The notes under the pieces: generated by a model
Database searches by the model: none
Told to the model about the DNA's origin: nothing
Seen by the model: the letters and a program-made list of their open reading frames with translations, nothing else
Program-made: the position numbers and the translations under genes
Assembly (NCBI GenBank): GCA_947570135.1
Contig: CANOTP010000003.1
Location: forward strand, 200,292 to 264,291
DNA: 64,000 bases
From: an uncultured Candidatus Melainabacteria bacterium
Lineage (GTDB): Bacteria; Cyanobacteriota; Vampirovibrionia; Gastranaerophilales; Gastranaerophilaceae
Direction: 5' to 3'
Shown here: positions 24,903-33,330 of the stretch, piece after piece
Numbering within the stretch: position 1 is the stretch's first letter
Layout: every line of letters begins with the position of its first letter

Positions 24903-25520
24903 TTATTTTTTTATGATGATAATGTCATCACGTTTAACCTTTCCTGCAAGGTCTTTAATAACTTCATTATCCATTCTTATACAACCGCCTGAAATGTGTT
25001 TGCCGATGCTGTTTGCGTCACGATTTCCGTGAATAAATTCGCCGTTATCGGTTACTTCACCTGTCACGGGGTTAATAAGTTTTATATAAATAATTTTCGG
25101 ACCGTAATCCTTCGGACTTTTGTATCGTTTTGTTGATTTCGGGGCGCTTTTGTACGGATAAGTTTCAGTGTGCGAAACAATTCTTATCCCCGGAGTTGTC
25201 GGGGTTTTCTTTTTACCTGAAGCAACTTTGTAAGCAGCTTGAGGGTTGCCTTCTCTGTCGTATTCGTACAAAACATTTTCTGTGATATCAACTACAAAAA
25301 GCGCGGTTTTGTTTTCTCCCAGAACCCTTACAGACGGGTCGGGAGCGTTTATAAGTGCTTTTTGAGAACTTGTACCTGATGCGGTTATTGTAGTTCTTTC
25401 AAAAGAGTCATTGTTATTGTTGTTTTGCGGTTTTGCAACTGACGGGGTTAATATTAGAGTTCCTGCGGTTAATGCTGCCAGTCCGAAATTTCTTATATTT
25501 TTAATTGCTGGGATTTTCAT
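24903..25520 (-). CDS. L,D-transpeptidase (YkuD domain), secreted
   Basis: 205 aa. An N-terminal hydrophobic segment (about 10-28) acts as signal or anchor, followed by an Asn-rich stretch. The YkuD catalytic motif HGNRDANSIGKHISGGCIRM spans about 164-183 with His164, His175, Cys180 and Arg182. The enzyme forms 3-3 cross-links in peptidoglycan or attaches proteins to it. It stands alone on the minus strand between ruvB and a frameshifted prepilin. Confidence 0.88.
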   Translation of the reverse strand: MKIPAIKNIRNFGLAALTAGTLILTPSVAKPQNNNNNDSFERTTITASGTSSQKALINAPDPSVRVLGENKTALFVVDITENVLYEYDREGNPQAAYKVASGKKKTPTTPGIRIVSHTETYPYKSAPKSTKRYKSPKDYGPKIIYIKLINPVTGEVTDNGEFIHGNRDANSIGKHISGGCIRMDNEVIKDLAGKVKRDDIIIIKK

Positions 25521-25644
25521 ATCCGTATTAAAACATGAAAATTTTTAAATTTGACAAAATATAACGAAATTTGTAGAATATATGGGCTGGGGTAAAGGGT
25601 AAATTTCAGGTTCCAAAACAGATAAAAGGAAAAGGAGAGAAAGT

Positions 25645-26462
25645 ATGAAAGGTAAGACTATGATTGAGATTTCGGGCGGGGTAACTCTTTTTGCTTAGCG
25701 CGGAGCGCTTTTACCTTAGCGGAGGTTCTAATAACCCTGGGAATTATCGGGATAGTTGCGGCGAAGACTATTCCAAATCTGATACAAAACTATCAGGCAA
25801 AAATGTTTGTAAATAAATTAAATCAAACATACAGCCAATTATTACAGGCATTTCGTCAAATGGTAGATGAATACGGAACGATAGATTCCTGGACATCAGA
25901 TGCCGCTGAACGTAAAGCATTACTTTTTGAACGCTTACCTCAATTTATAAAAATTTCTCCTTGTGATAGAGGAAAATGTCTGGGAAAATCTTATACCCTA
26001 AAAGGTGAAACCAATACATCAAGTAATTTTGCTTATGATATGGATTCGTATAATATGCAAAATGGCGCGGTTTTAGCTTTTAAAACTAGATATGCGGATT
26101 TATCGGGTGAATGTACCCAAAATATGGCTATGAATCAAAGTTTTAATACTGATCATTCGGAGCAGGTATTCTGGGGAACATATATGCAAGCTTGCGGAGC
26201 ATTTTTTGTTGATTTAAACGGTTCGGCAGGACCGAATATTCATAATTTGGATACATTTAGATTTCAAATTGTAAAAGACGGAATAGTTCCTGCGGGCGGT
26301 CCAAAAGAAGTTATTTGGACAAATACATTTTCTCAATGTTTGGGAACAGAATCAAGAGGTCATTTTCCGGGATTTTGTACAGCGTGGGTTATAGAAAACA
26401 AAAACATGGATTACCTGCATTGTAAAAACTTAAGCTGGACTGGCAGCCGCAGTTGCAGGTAA
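25645..26462 (+). CDS. Prepilin-like protein with frameshifted G-tract leader (copy 2)
   Basis: The ATG at 25645 has aaaggaga upstream. Its frame reads MKGKTMIEISGGVTLFA and stops at TAG 25696-25698, codon 18, the same position as in copy 1. The pilin frame FTLAEVLITLGIIGIVAA runs on to 26462. Adding one G to the tract GGGCGGGG (25674-25681) would give ISGGGNSFCLARSAFTLAE. The 61 bases from 25663 are 54/61 identical to those from 15677. The C-terminal part carries FVDLNGSAGPNIHNLDTFRF. It may use frameshifting, or be a pseudogene. recG follows 36 bases downstream. Confidence 0.72.
25674..25709 (+). promoter_or_regulatory. G-tract and downstream hairpin in prepilin leader 2
   Basis: GGGCGGGG (25674-25681) is followed after 15 bases by AGCGC-GGA-GCGCT (25697-25709), with the same hairpin and spacing as at 15688-15723. 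The C interruption makes simple DNA slippage less likely here than in copy 1. Confidence 0.45.
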
Positions 26463-26498
26463 GGTTGTTAAATTTTTATAATCGTGTAAAATCATATT

Positions 26499-28889
26499 AT
26501 GGTTGATAATCTTGATAAGATAAAAGCTGCGATAGATATTGAGGTGAAGTATCGTTATATAGATATTCACGGAAAAAGGCAGAAATTTTCTGATTTTATA
26601 AAAGGTGAAGCCAAGAAAAATTATAAAAAATCAAAGAAAAATCCTCGCTGGGCAGTTGTAGTTGAAGCATTTGACGTTTATCCTTACGCATCAGTTCCCG
26701 AGCGGAGAAAATCTATCGAACACTTGATAAAGACTATTAAAGCCGATTTACAGCAGGAGGCATTGGAAAAAGAGGAAGAAGAAAATATGCAGCAACAACG
26801 GCTTAAGCACCCGTCAGAAGTCGATGTTATGTATATAAAAGGTGTCGGTCCAAAAGTTGCGTATAAGTTTAACAAGCTCGGAATCTTTACGGCTCAGGAT
26901 TTGATGATGTATTTCCCCAAAAAACACATTGATTACTCTTCCCGTACGCTTATAAAGAATTTGAAAGAAGGTCAGACAACTTCGGTTTTCGGATATATCA
27001 AATCCGTTTCGACATTCAATACCCGCAACAATCTTTCTGTAACGCGTGTTGTAATTGCAGATGAAAGCGGTCGGTTTGAGTTAAGCTTTTTTAACGCAAA
27101 AAGAAACCGTTATCTTTTAGAACGTATGAAGTCACAATTCCCCGTAAATTCAGGGATTATGGTGTCGGGAGTTGTGAAGTTTAACTCTTACAACAACCAA
27201 TTAACAATGGATAAGCCGACTTATTCCATAATGAGCGGCGATTTTATTGATGATAGCAAAAATAATCTGAATGTTGCAAGAATTGTACCGATTTATACTG
27301 TGTGTGAAGGGTTAAGTATTAAAACCCTGAGAAAAGCTATTTTTAACGCCGTTGAACTTTACAAAAACGATATTAAAAATGTTATACCTGATGAAATTTG
27401 TAAAAGATTGGGATTAATGGATAAAAAAGAGGCGGTTGAACAGATTCATTTTCCAGATTCGATGAGTAATTTAGAGCGTGCAAGATTTTCGCTGATTTTT
27501 GAAGAGTTGTTTCTGGTGCAGTTAAAACTGATAAGACTTCGTGAAATGACGGCAAAAGAATCTTCTTACTCGTTGAAAGTTCACACTGACGGACTTGTTC
27601 AGCAGTTTATTAACAGTTTGCCGTTTGAATTAACTCAAGGGCAAAAACAGGCTGTGAGTGAAATCCTTAGCGATATGGATTCGGACAGTCCTATGCAAAG
27701 ACTTCTGCAAGGTGATGTCGGTAGCGGGAAAACCGTTGTAGCTACGATTATGCTCTTAGCAGCAATCGAAAACGGGTATCAGGGAGCTTTAATGGCGCCG
27801 ACAGAAATTTTAGCCCAACAACATTACAATAATCTTGTCCAGTGGCTTACCCCAATGGGGTTAAGTGTCGGGTTGTTTTTAGGCAGCCACGGGAAACGGG
27901 TTCGTAAACAATTTGAAACAGATTTGAAAAACGGTCAAACTCATATTGCTGTTGGGACACACGCCCTGATTCAGGAAAATGTAGAATTTAATAATCTTGG
28001 GGCAATCGTTGTTGATGAACAGCACAGGTTTGGGGTAAAACAGCGAAATGTCTTAAAGAAAAAATCACAGAATCCGCAAATTCTTACAATGACCGCAACC
28101 CCGATTCCGCGAACTCTGGCACTTACTGTTCACGGGGATTTGGATTTGACTGTAATAAATGAACTCCCGAAAGGTAGAAAACCTATTAAAACAACTTTAA
28201 CGGGTTCTCATAAAGCCGTATGGGATTTAATCAGGCAAGAAGTTGAAGAAGGCAGACAGGCTTACGTTGTTTACCCGCTGATTGATGAAAGTGAAACCTT
28301 GTCAGCGAAAGCTGCGACAATTGAAGCTGAACGGCTGCAAAACGAAGTTTTTCCTCAGTTTAAAATCGGGCTTTTACACGGAAAACTCAAAAATGATGAA
28401 AAAGACGAGGTGATGAAAGACTTTAAAGACGGCAAGTATGATATTTTGGTATCAACAACTGTTGTAGAAGTCGGGGTTGACGTACCGAATGCTACGGTTA
28501 TGGTTATAGAAAATGCCGAAAGATTCGGGTTATCACAGTTACACCAGCTTCGCGGTCGTGTCGGACGTAATTCGTTACAGTCTTATTGTGTTTTAATAAC
28601 TTCATCCCGTTCGCAGGAAACCCGTGAACGCTTAAGTATAATGACAGAAACCAATGACGGGTTTGTAATCGCGGAAAAAGATTTGCAGCTTAGGGGCCCG
28701 GGGGAATTTTTGGGAACCCGCCAAAGCGGTTTGCCTGATTTGATTATTTCAGATATTGTAAGAGATGCTAAAATATTGGAACTTGCAAGAAATGAAGCGA
28801 TTGATTTTGTTCATAATAACAATATCGAAGATTTTCCGCATCTTAAAACTGTGACATCGTTAGAAATGTTTACGGGGCTTGATATTTAG
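26499..28889 (+). CDS. recG: ATP-dependent DNA helicase RecG
   Basis: Branched-DNA helicase that regresses stalled forks. 796 aa, about 100 longer than typical, owing to an N-terminal extension (about 1-110) that is lysine-rich with a Glu-rich helix. Then come the OB-fold wedge (about 115-260), Walker A LLQGDVGSGKTVVA (about 402-415), VVDEQHRFGVKQR (about 503) and the C-terminal motif RGRVGRNSLQSYC. The DLQLRGPGEFLGTRQSGLPD motif is RecG-specific. No Shine-Dalgarno; TATAAT at 26477-26482 gives a short leader. Confidence 0.96.
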   Translation: MVDNLDKIKAAIDIEVKYRYIDIHGKRQKFSDFIKGEAKKNYKKSKKNPRWAVVVEAFDVYPYASVPERRKSIEHLIKTIKADLQQEALEKEEEENMQQQRLKHPSEVDVMYIKGVGPKVAYKFNKLGIFTAQDLMMYFPKKHIDYSSRTLIKNLKEGQTTSVFGYIKSVSTFNTRNNLSVTRVVIADESGRFELSFFNAKRNRYLLERMKSQFPVNSGIMVSGVVKFNSYNNQLTMDKPTYSIMSGDFIDDSKNNLNVARIVPIYTVCEGLSIKTLRKAIFNAVELYKNDIKNVIPDEICKRLGLMDKKEAVEQIHFPDSMSNLERARFSLIFEELFLVQLKLIRLREMTAKESSYSLKVHTDGLVQQFINSLPFELTQGQKQAVSEILSDMDSDSPMQRLLQGDVGSGKTVVATIMLLAAIENGYQGALMAPTEILAQQHYNNLVQWLTPMGLSVGLFLGSHGKRVRKQFETDLKNGQTHIAVGTHALIQENVEFNNLGAIVVDEQHRFGVKQRNVLKKKSQNPQILTMTATPIPRTLALTVHGDLDLTVINELPKGRKPIKTTLTGSHKAVWDLIRQEVEEGRQAYVVYPLIDESETLSAKAATIEAERLQNEVFPQFKIGLLHGKLKNDEKDEVMKDFKDGKYDILVSTTVVEVGVDVPNATVMVIENAERFGLSQLHQLRGRVGRNSLQSYCVLITSSRSQETRERLSIMTETNDGFVIAEKDLQLRGPGEFLGTRQSGLPDLIISDIVRDAKILELARNEAIDFVHNNNIEDFPHLKTVTSLEMFTGLDI

Positions 28890-28897
28890 GGGTAAAA

Positions 28898-29575
28898 CTA
28901 TTTAAACGGGTAATTAGTAGGGATTGTCCAACCGTTTTCTCTTATCCAAGCTGCACAATATAAACCTGTTCCCGTTTTTGAACAATCTTTTTTTATTTCA
29001 TCATGTCCTTTGTCTGCGCCATAAGGAATTATTGAGTTTGAAGCTTCATCTCTGTAAAAAAAGAAAATATCTTTTCCGAATTGGTTCGGGTTATCTTTTC
29101 CGTTTATGTCGAGAATTATTATTTGGTTATTGTTGTTTATAACAGCGCCACTATTTTTGGAAATGTAGCCGAAAGTATAAACGATTCCGTCCATTCCGAG
29201 AAAAGGTGTTCTGCCACCGTAATTTGGCATACAGTAATCACCGCATTCGTTATTTAGTTGCAGCCATTGAACATCTGATTTATATCCGCATTTGCTCAGA
29301 GGATTACAGGTTTGCATTACTTTTGTGTAGGGTCTTATGTATCTGTTTATAAATTCTTCTTGGTCATTTAATTTTTCCCACGTTGAAAACTCGCCGTTTT
29401 CGTTTTCTGAAAGTCTTATGAGTTGATTAAGTGTTGATATGGCTTTTACAAGTTTTGTTGCGGTTTGTTTTTTCTGTTGGTTGGTAAGCAGTGTCGGAAT
29501 TGTCATAGCTGCAACCACACCTATTATGCCTAAGGTAATCAGTACTTCCGCCAATGTAAACGCAACCTTTTTCAT
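28898..29575 (-). CDS. Prepilin-like protein paired with a divergent regulator
   Basis: 225 aa from the ATG at 29575; this start is chosen because gagg lies 6 bases upstream, whereas the in-frame ATG at 29587 has none. The short leader MKKVA is followed by FTLAEVLITLGIIGVVAA, with Ala rather than Gly at -1. The mature domain contains CGYKSDVQWLQ and several Cys. The shared motif ILDINGKDNPNQFGKDIFFF is clear. It is convergent with recG (8 bases) and divergent from the XRE gene at 29662. Confidence 0.9.
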   Translation of the reverse strand: MKKVAFTLAEVLITLGIIGVVAAMTIPTLLTNQQKKQTATKLVKAISTLNQLIRLSENENGEFSTWEKLNDQEEFINRYIRPYTKVMQTCNPLSKCGYKSDVQWLQLNNECGDYCMPNYGGRTPFLGMDGIVYTFGYISKNSGAVINNNNQIIILDINGKDNPNQFGKDIFFFYRDEASNSIIPYGADKGHDEIKKDCSKTGTGLYCAAWIRENGWTIPTNYPFK

Positions 29576-29590
29576 AAGTATCCTCATATA

Positions 29591-29639
29591 ACTTATAGCT
29601 CAATATATTATAATCTATAACATAATACAAGTTATAAGT
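29591..29639. promoter_or_regulatory. Inverted repeat between prepilin and regulator genes
   Basis: ACTTATA (29591-29597) pairs with TATAAGT (29633-29639), and inside it TTATAG (29593-29598) pairs with CTATAA (29615-29620). The whole 86-base intergenic region is very AT-rich, so significance is low. Confidence 0.25.
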
Positions 29640-29661
29640 CAAACTTTATAAAATTATAACT

Positions 29662-29886
29662 ATGGATAAATCACAGTTGTTAAAACTTTTTGGGAAAAAT
29701 GTCAAAATCGAACGTATAAAACAGGATTTGACGCAGGAACAGCTTGCCGAGAAAATGGATGTCAGTCAAAATTATATTGCCTGTATTGAATCGGGACGGC
29801 AGAATATGTCGTTAGGCAAAATTCTTGAACTTGCTAATGTTTTGGGTGTGGATGTAGAAAAGTTGTTGAAGTTTTCTAATATATAA
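29662..29886 (+). CDS. XRE-family HTH regulator divergent from a prepilin gene
   Basis: 74 aa, a single helix-turn-helix domain: LFGKNVKIERIKQDLTQEQL, AEKMDVSQNYIACIESGRQN and LGKILELANVLGVDVEKLL. It resembles stand-alone repressors such as SinR/Cro-like proteins. No Shine-Dalgarno; TATAAA at 29647-29652 is 9 bases before the ATG. Its 3-prime end overlaps the convergent UPF0047 gene by 11 bases. Confidence 0.88.
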   Translation: MDKSQLLKLFGKNVKIERIKQDLTQEQLAEKMDVSQNYIACIESGRQNMSLGKILELANVLGVDVEKLLKFSNI

Positions 29887-30292
29887 TTTGGACGTTAACT
29901 TGTCTTGCACGGGCTTTATTGTCAAAATCAATCAGGACAACCTGCTGCCATTGACCGAGTTGTAAGACGCCGTCAATTAAAGGAACATGGGTTGAGTTTC
30001 CTACAATTGATGCTCGAACGTGAGCGTAACCGTTTCCGTCGTGCCACATTTCGTCGTGATGATAGGTGGCATCAACAGGTGCGATTTTTTCTAAGGCTTC
30101 TGGCAAATCGACAAGAAGTCCGGGTTCAAACTCAATATTTGTAACAGATACCGTACTTCCTTGTGCGTAGATAAAAACTACGGCATTTTGCAGTTGGTGA
30201 TTGTATACGACATTTCTTATCTGCGGTGTAATATCGATTATATCCGTGTTTCCCTTAGTGTGCACGGTGAAAACGTCATTAATAATTGTCAT
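29876..30292 (-). CDS. UPF0047/YjbQ family protein
   Basis: 138 aa, the full length of this family. Motifs are GNTDIIDITPQIRNVV, VFIYAQGSTVSVTNIEFEPG, the His-rich YHHDEMWHDGNGYAHVRASI with likely metal ligands, and LGQWQQVVLIDFD. YjbQ of E. coli has secondary thiamine-phosphate synthase activity; the in vivo role is uncertain. It lies 37 bases downstream of rsmG... on the same strand the order is rsmG upstream at 30917 then this gene on the far side, so it is not between rsmG and its promoter. Confidence 0.88.
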   Translation of the reverse strand: MTIINDVFTVHTKGNTDIIDITPQIRNVVYNHQLQNAVVFIYAQGSTVSVTNIEFEPGLLVDLPEALEKIAPVDATYHHDEMWHDGNGYAHVRASIVGNSTHVPLIDGVLQLGQWQQVVLIDFDNKARARQVNVQIIY

Positions 30293-30329
30293 GATTAAAC
30301 TCCTTGCCTAAATTTTACAAAGAACAAGG

Positions 30330-30917
30330 TTATAATGCAATGACAATAAGATTTCTTGTATGCTCTTCTTCAAGTGGAAGTGAGTATTGTATAATTTCAA
30401 CAATTTTTGCGTTGTATTTTTTAAGGATTTTTTGCGCGTCTGTAATCTCTTCAGGCGTTTTGCGGGCTTTGTAGGCAACAAAATATCCGCCTTTTTTTAA
30501 TTTTGGCAGTGCGTACTCACAAATTTTATCTAACCTTGAAACAGCACGCGAGGTTATGACATCAAATTTTCCGTCAAGATTTTCGACACGCGAACAGACA
30601 GGAGTGAGGTTTTTTAGTCCGAGTTTTTCACCAAATATACCCACTGCACGGATTTTTTTTGCGATACTGTCAACGGCCGTAACTTTTATCTGCGGATAAG
30701 TCAAAGCTATCGGAACTGACGGAAACCCTCCGCCTGTACCTATGTCAAGCAGAGTTTTCGGGGTTCCGTATTTGTCAAAAAACACAGAGACTGCAAGTGA
30801 ATCATAAATGTGTTTTTCCCACAAAAACTTCTCATCGTTTTTTGAAATTAAATTAACTTTGGAATTTTCTTCCAAAAATATTTCAATATATTTATTATAA
30901 AATTCTTTATTTTCCAT
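30330..30917 (-). CDS. rsmG: 16S rRNA (guanine527-N7)-methyltransferase
   Basis: Methylates G527 in the 530 loop of 16S rRNA. The 195 aa are typical of RsmG/GidB. The SAM-binding motif is LLDIGTGGGFPSVPIAL at about 56-72, followed by VTAVDSIAKKIRAV, then FDVITSRAVSRLD and KKGGYFVAYKARKTPEE. The start overlaps the end of the preceding STAND-TPR gene by 11 bases, so it is translationally coupled to a signalling-type gene. Not near mnmG or parA here. Confidence 0.94.
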   Translation of the reverse strand: MENKEFYNKYIEIFLEENSKVNLISKNDEKFLWEKHIYDSLAVSVFFDKYGTPKTLLDIGTGGGFPSVPIALTYPQIKVTAVDSIAKKIRAVGIFGEKLGLKNLTPVCSRVENLDGKFDVITSRAVSRLDKICEYALPKLKKGGYFVAYKARKTPEEITDAQKILKKYNAKIVEIIQYSLPLEEEHTRNLIVIAL

Positions 30918-33324
30918 ATTTTTCCTGATAGGTTTTAAAATGTTGTTCTGTTGTACGTTTTTTAATGTCTTCTATTCTTGAATTGATTTTATCAAGATTG
31001 TCTTTTGAGAATGATGTTTTTGCAACATTGTATGCTTCAATTGCGAACTTGTATGCGTTTTCGTTATCACGTCTTAAGAAATAATAATCGCAGAGTTCCA
31101 GTGATGCTCCGGCTATATAAAATGCGTCATTTAAGTTTTTCGCATAATCAAGGGCTTTATTCAGGTATTCAAGAGATTTCGCCTCATCTGAGCCCCCAAA
31201 GATTTCAGCCAAATGAATTGCGCTGTTATAAAGCCCGTTGTAATTTTTCATCTGCGAATCAATTTTGATACTTTCTGCGTAATATTTCAGTGCATGTTTT
31301 GTTTGTCCCGCCTCATCATAAAGCTGTGCCAGATTTGACAGTGCCATTGAAAGATAAGAATTGGTTTTTGGGTTTTGGTTTATTTCAACGCATTTTTTGT
31401 AATAGAGAACGGCGGTTTTAATATCTTCCACCTCATCACAGGTTGCGGCGTATTCATAGTAAAGCTCTGCAACTGTTGATTTATCAGTGTTTGGTTCAAC
31501 AAGCGCGATTGATTTTTGATAATAATTGTATTCAAGGTTAATATCATCTGTTAATTTTGCACAAGCCATATTTACTTTTATCGCAAGTTCGTTTGGTAAG
31601 TCTGATACTTTTTCAAGTTCTGAGAGAATAAATTTAGCGTTTTCGTGCTTGTACATCTGGAAGTAGATATTTGCAATTTCAAGCTTGATTTCGTAAACTT
31701 TTTCATTGTTTGATGCGTTAACGTAAAAATCTTGAGCTTGGGTGTAGTATTCAATCGCTTCATATAAATCCGACAGATTTTGGTAAGATTTAGCAAGTTT
31801 AACGTAAATTGACGGGAGGAAGGTGTAGAAATTATCATCATCTGTTTTTGTCAGTGCGCTTTGATAAAGCATAATCGCGTGTTTATAGTTGTAAGCGCTC
31901 TCAGCTTGTTTTGCAAGGTTTAATAGCTGCTGCAACGGAAGGGAATTGCTTTCCTGTTCCAGTTTTGAGTCTTCAACCGTTGTGATTACAAAATCTTTTA
32001 TTGAATCTGCGATATTATCAAGTACGGCTTCATCTTCTATGATAAAGCTGATTTTATTAATTTTTTCTTCTTTTGTTTCTTCAACTTTTTCGACAATCGG
32101 TGCTGTTGTCGGCAGTGTTTGTTCTTCTGTTGCGATTTCAGGCGCAGATACTTGCAGTTGAAGCATTGCTTTCGGGTTCAAGACAGGTTTTTTCGGCAAA
32201 AACATTGTGTGATAATCAATTTCGTTGCGCATTGTTTGGCGAGAAAGTTTCAAGTCCCTTTCCAGGGGCTTTAGCGGAAGCTGTGTATTATATAAATCAA
32301 TACATGCGCTGTGAAGTTTTATCATAACATTTTCTGGAATCTGGTTTTCCAGAAAATACCGAAATTCGTCTTTTAGGTATAAACACTCTCCGTCCACGGC
32401 AAGAATCGAATTATTTACAAAAAAGATTATTTTACCTTCATCAAACAAGTGAAGTGATTTGATAAGGTTAATGTGAATAGGAATCCTCATAACCGTTAAC
32501 AGCCTGAATAAATGCGCACTGACAGGGTCAACAAGAGCCAGAGCTTCCCGTATTATAAACTCTGAAAACTGCATATAACTTTTTGAATACATTTCCAAAA
32601 GGTTAACAAGTTGGATTTCACGAACATTCAGGATGTTAACCGCAAGTCTTATCAGGTTATAATAACCCTTAGATTGTTTGTATAACTCATTTGACAGTGC
32701 TCCGATTTGTTTAACATCGTGAGCTTTCAAGTATTTTTCAAAGATTTTTTGCGAAAACGGTAGTGTTGTTACCTGTTCAAATTTTATATCACTAAATTCA
32801 TCTGCTTGTAAGCCTTTTGAGATAACAATAACCTTGATATTCGGAAATTTTGTCAGGTGTTTTACAAAATTTATTACATCTTGTTTGTTTTCTTTAACTA
32901 TTGCGTCAAAGGAATCCAATACAACCAAAGTCGGATTAGTTATCGTATTAAAATAAGAGTTGATTTTTTGTGTGAAGTTATCAACTTTAATTTTAGGCGG
33001 TGTAATTTTGCCCATAATCGTATAGGTTCTAAAGTGTTCAAAAAAACTCAACAACATATCATCTAAGATAGTTGTTTCAAGGCAGGTATAATTTAATATA
33101 ACGGCGTTTGGGTTTATCGAATAATTTATTGCAAAATTAATCACTTGAGATTTTCCGCTGCCTTTGAACCCGTTAACCAAAAGTAAAGACTTTTCATCAT
33201 CCAGTAAAAACTCGCAAATTTCTTCAATTTGTCGTTCGTTGTTTTCAAGAAGGCACAAATCTGCAGGATATTCTTTCGGAACTTCCTTTAGATTAATAGG
33301 TTTTTCAATAAAATCAAATCTCAT
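30907..33324 (-). CDS. STAND-like ATPase with TPR repeats
   Basis: 805 aa, cytoplasmic. Walker A NGFKGSGKSQ is at about 51-60 and a Walker B-like TLVVLDSFD at about 136-144, then a winged-helix-like region to about 370. A Glu/Thr/Pro-rich linker (about 375-440) leads into at least six TPR-type repeats (AYNYKHAIMLYQSAL, LYEAIEYYTQAQDFY, IKTAVLYYKKCVEIN, TKHALKYYAESIKID). Such proteins are usually signal-dependent scaffolds or regulators. It starts 6 bases after the diguanylate cyclase gene and overlaps rsmG. The gene at 19268 has the same layout but no intact P-loop. Confidence 0.75.
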   Translation of the reverse strand: MRFDFIEKPINLKEVPKEYPADLCLLENNERQIEEICEFLLDDEKSLLLVNGFKGSGKSQVINFAINYSINPNAVILNYTCLETTILDDMLLSFFEHFRTYTIMGKITPPKIKVDNFTQKINSYFNTITNPTLVVLDSFDAIVKENKQDVINFVKHLTKFPNIKVIVISKGLQADEFSDIKFEQVTTLPFSQKIFEKYLKAHDVKQIGALSNELYKQSKGYYNLIRLAVNILNVREIQLVNLLEMYSKSYMQFSEFIIREALALVDPVSAHLFRLLTVMRIPIHINLIKSLHLFDEGKIIFFVNNSILAVDGECLYLKDEFRYFLENQIPENVMIKLHSACIDLYNTQLPLKPLERDLKLSRQTMRNEIDYHTMFLPKKPVLNPKAMLQLQVSAPEIATEEQTLPTTAPIVEKVEETKEEKINKISFIIEDEAVLDNIADSIKDFVITTVEDSKLEQESNSLPLQQLLNLAKQAESAYNYKHAIMLYQSALTKTDDDNFYTFLPSIYVKLAKSYQNLSDLYEAIEYYTQAQDFYVNASNNEKVYEIKLEIANIYFQMYKHENAKFILSELEKVSDLPNELAIKVNMACAKLTDDINLEYNYYQKSIALVEPNTDKSTVAELYYEYAATCDEVEDIKTAVLYYKKCVEINQNPKTNSYLSMALSNLAQLYDEAGQTKHALKYYAESIKIDSQMKNYNGLYNSAIHLAEIFGGSDEAKSLEYLNKALDYAKNLNDAFYIAGASLELCDYYFLRRDNENAYKFAIEAYNVAKTSFSKDNLDKINSRIEDIKKRTTEQHFKTYQEKYGK

Positions 33325-33330
33325 ATATTC

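Noticed and set aside
31005..31268. Plus-strand frames inside the STAND-TPR gene
   Set aside because: Opposite-strand shadows of a clearly coding TPR region; no family match and no ribosome site.
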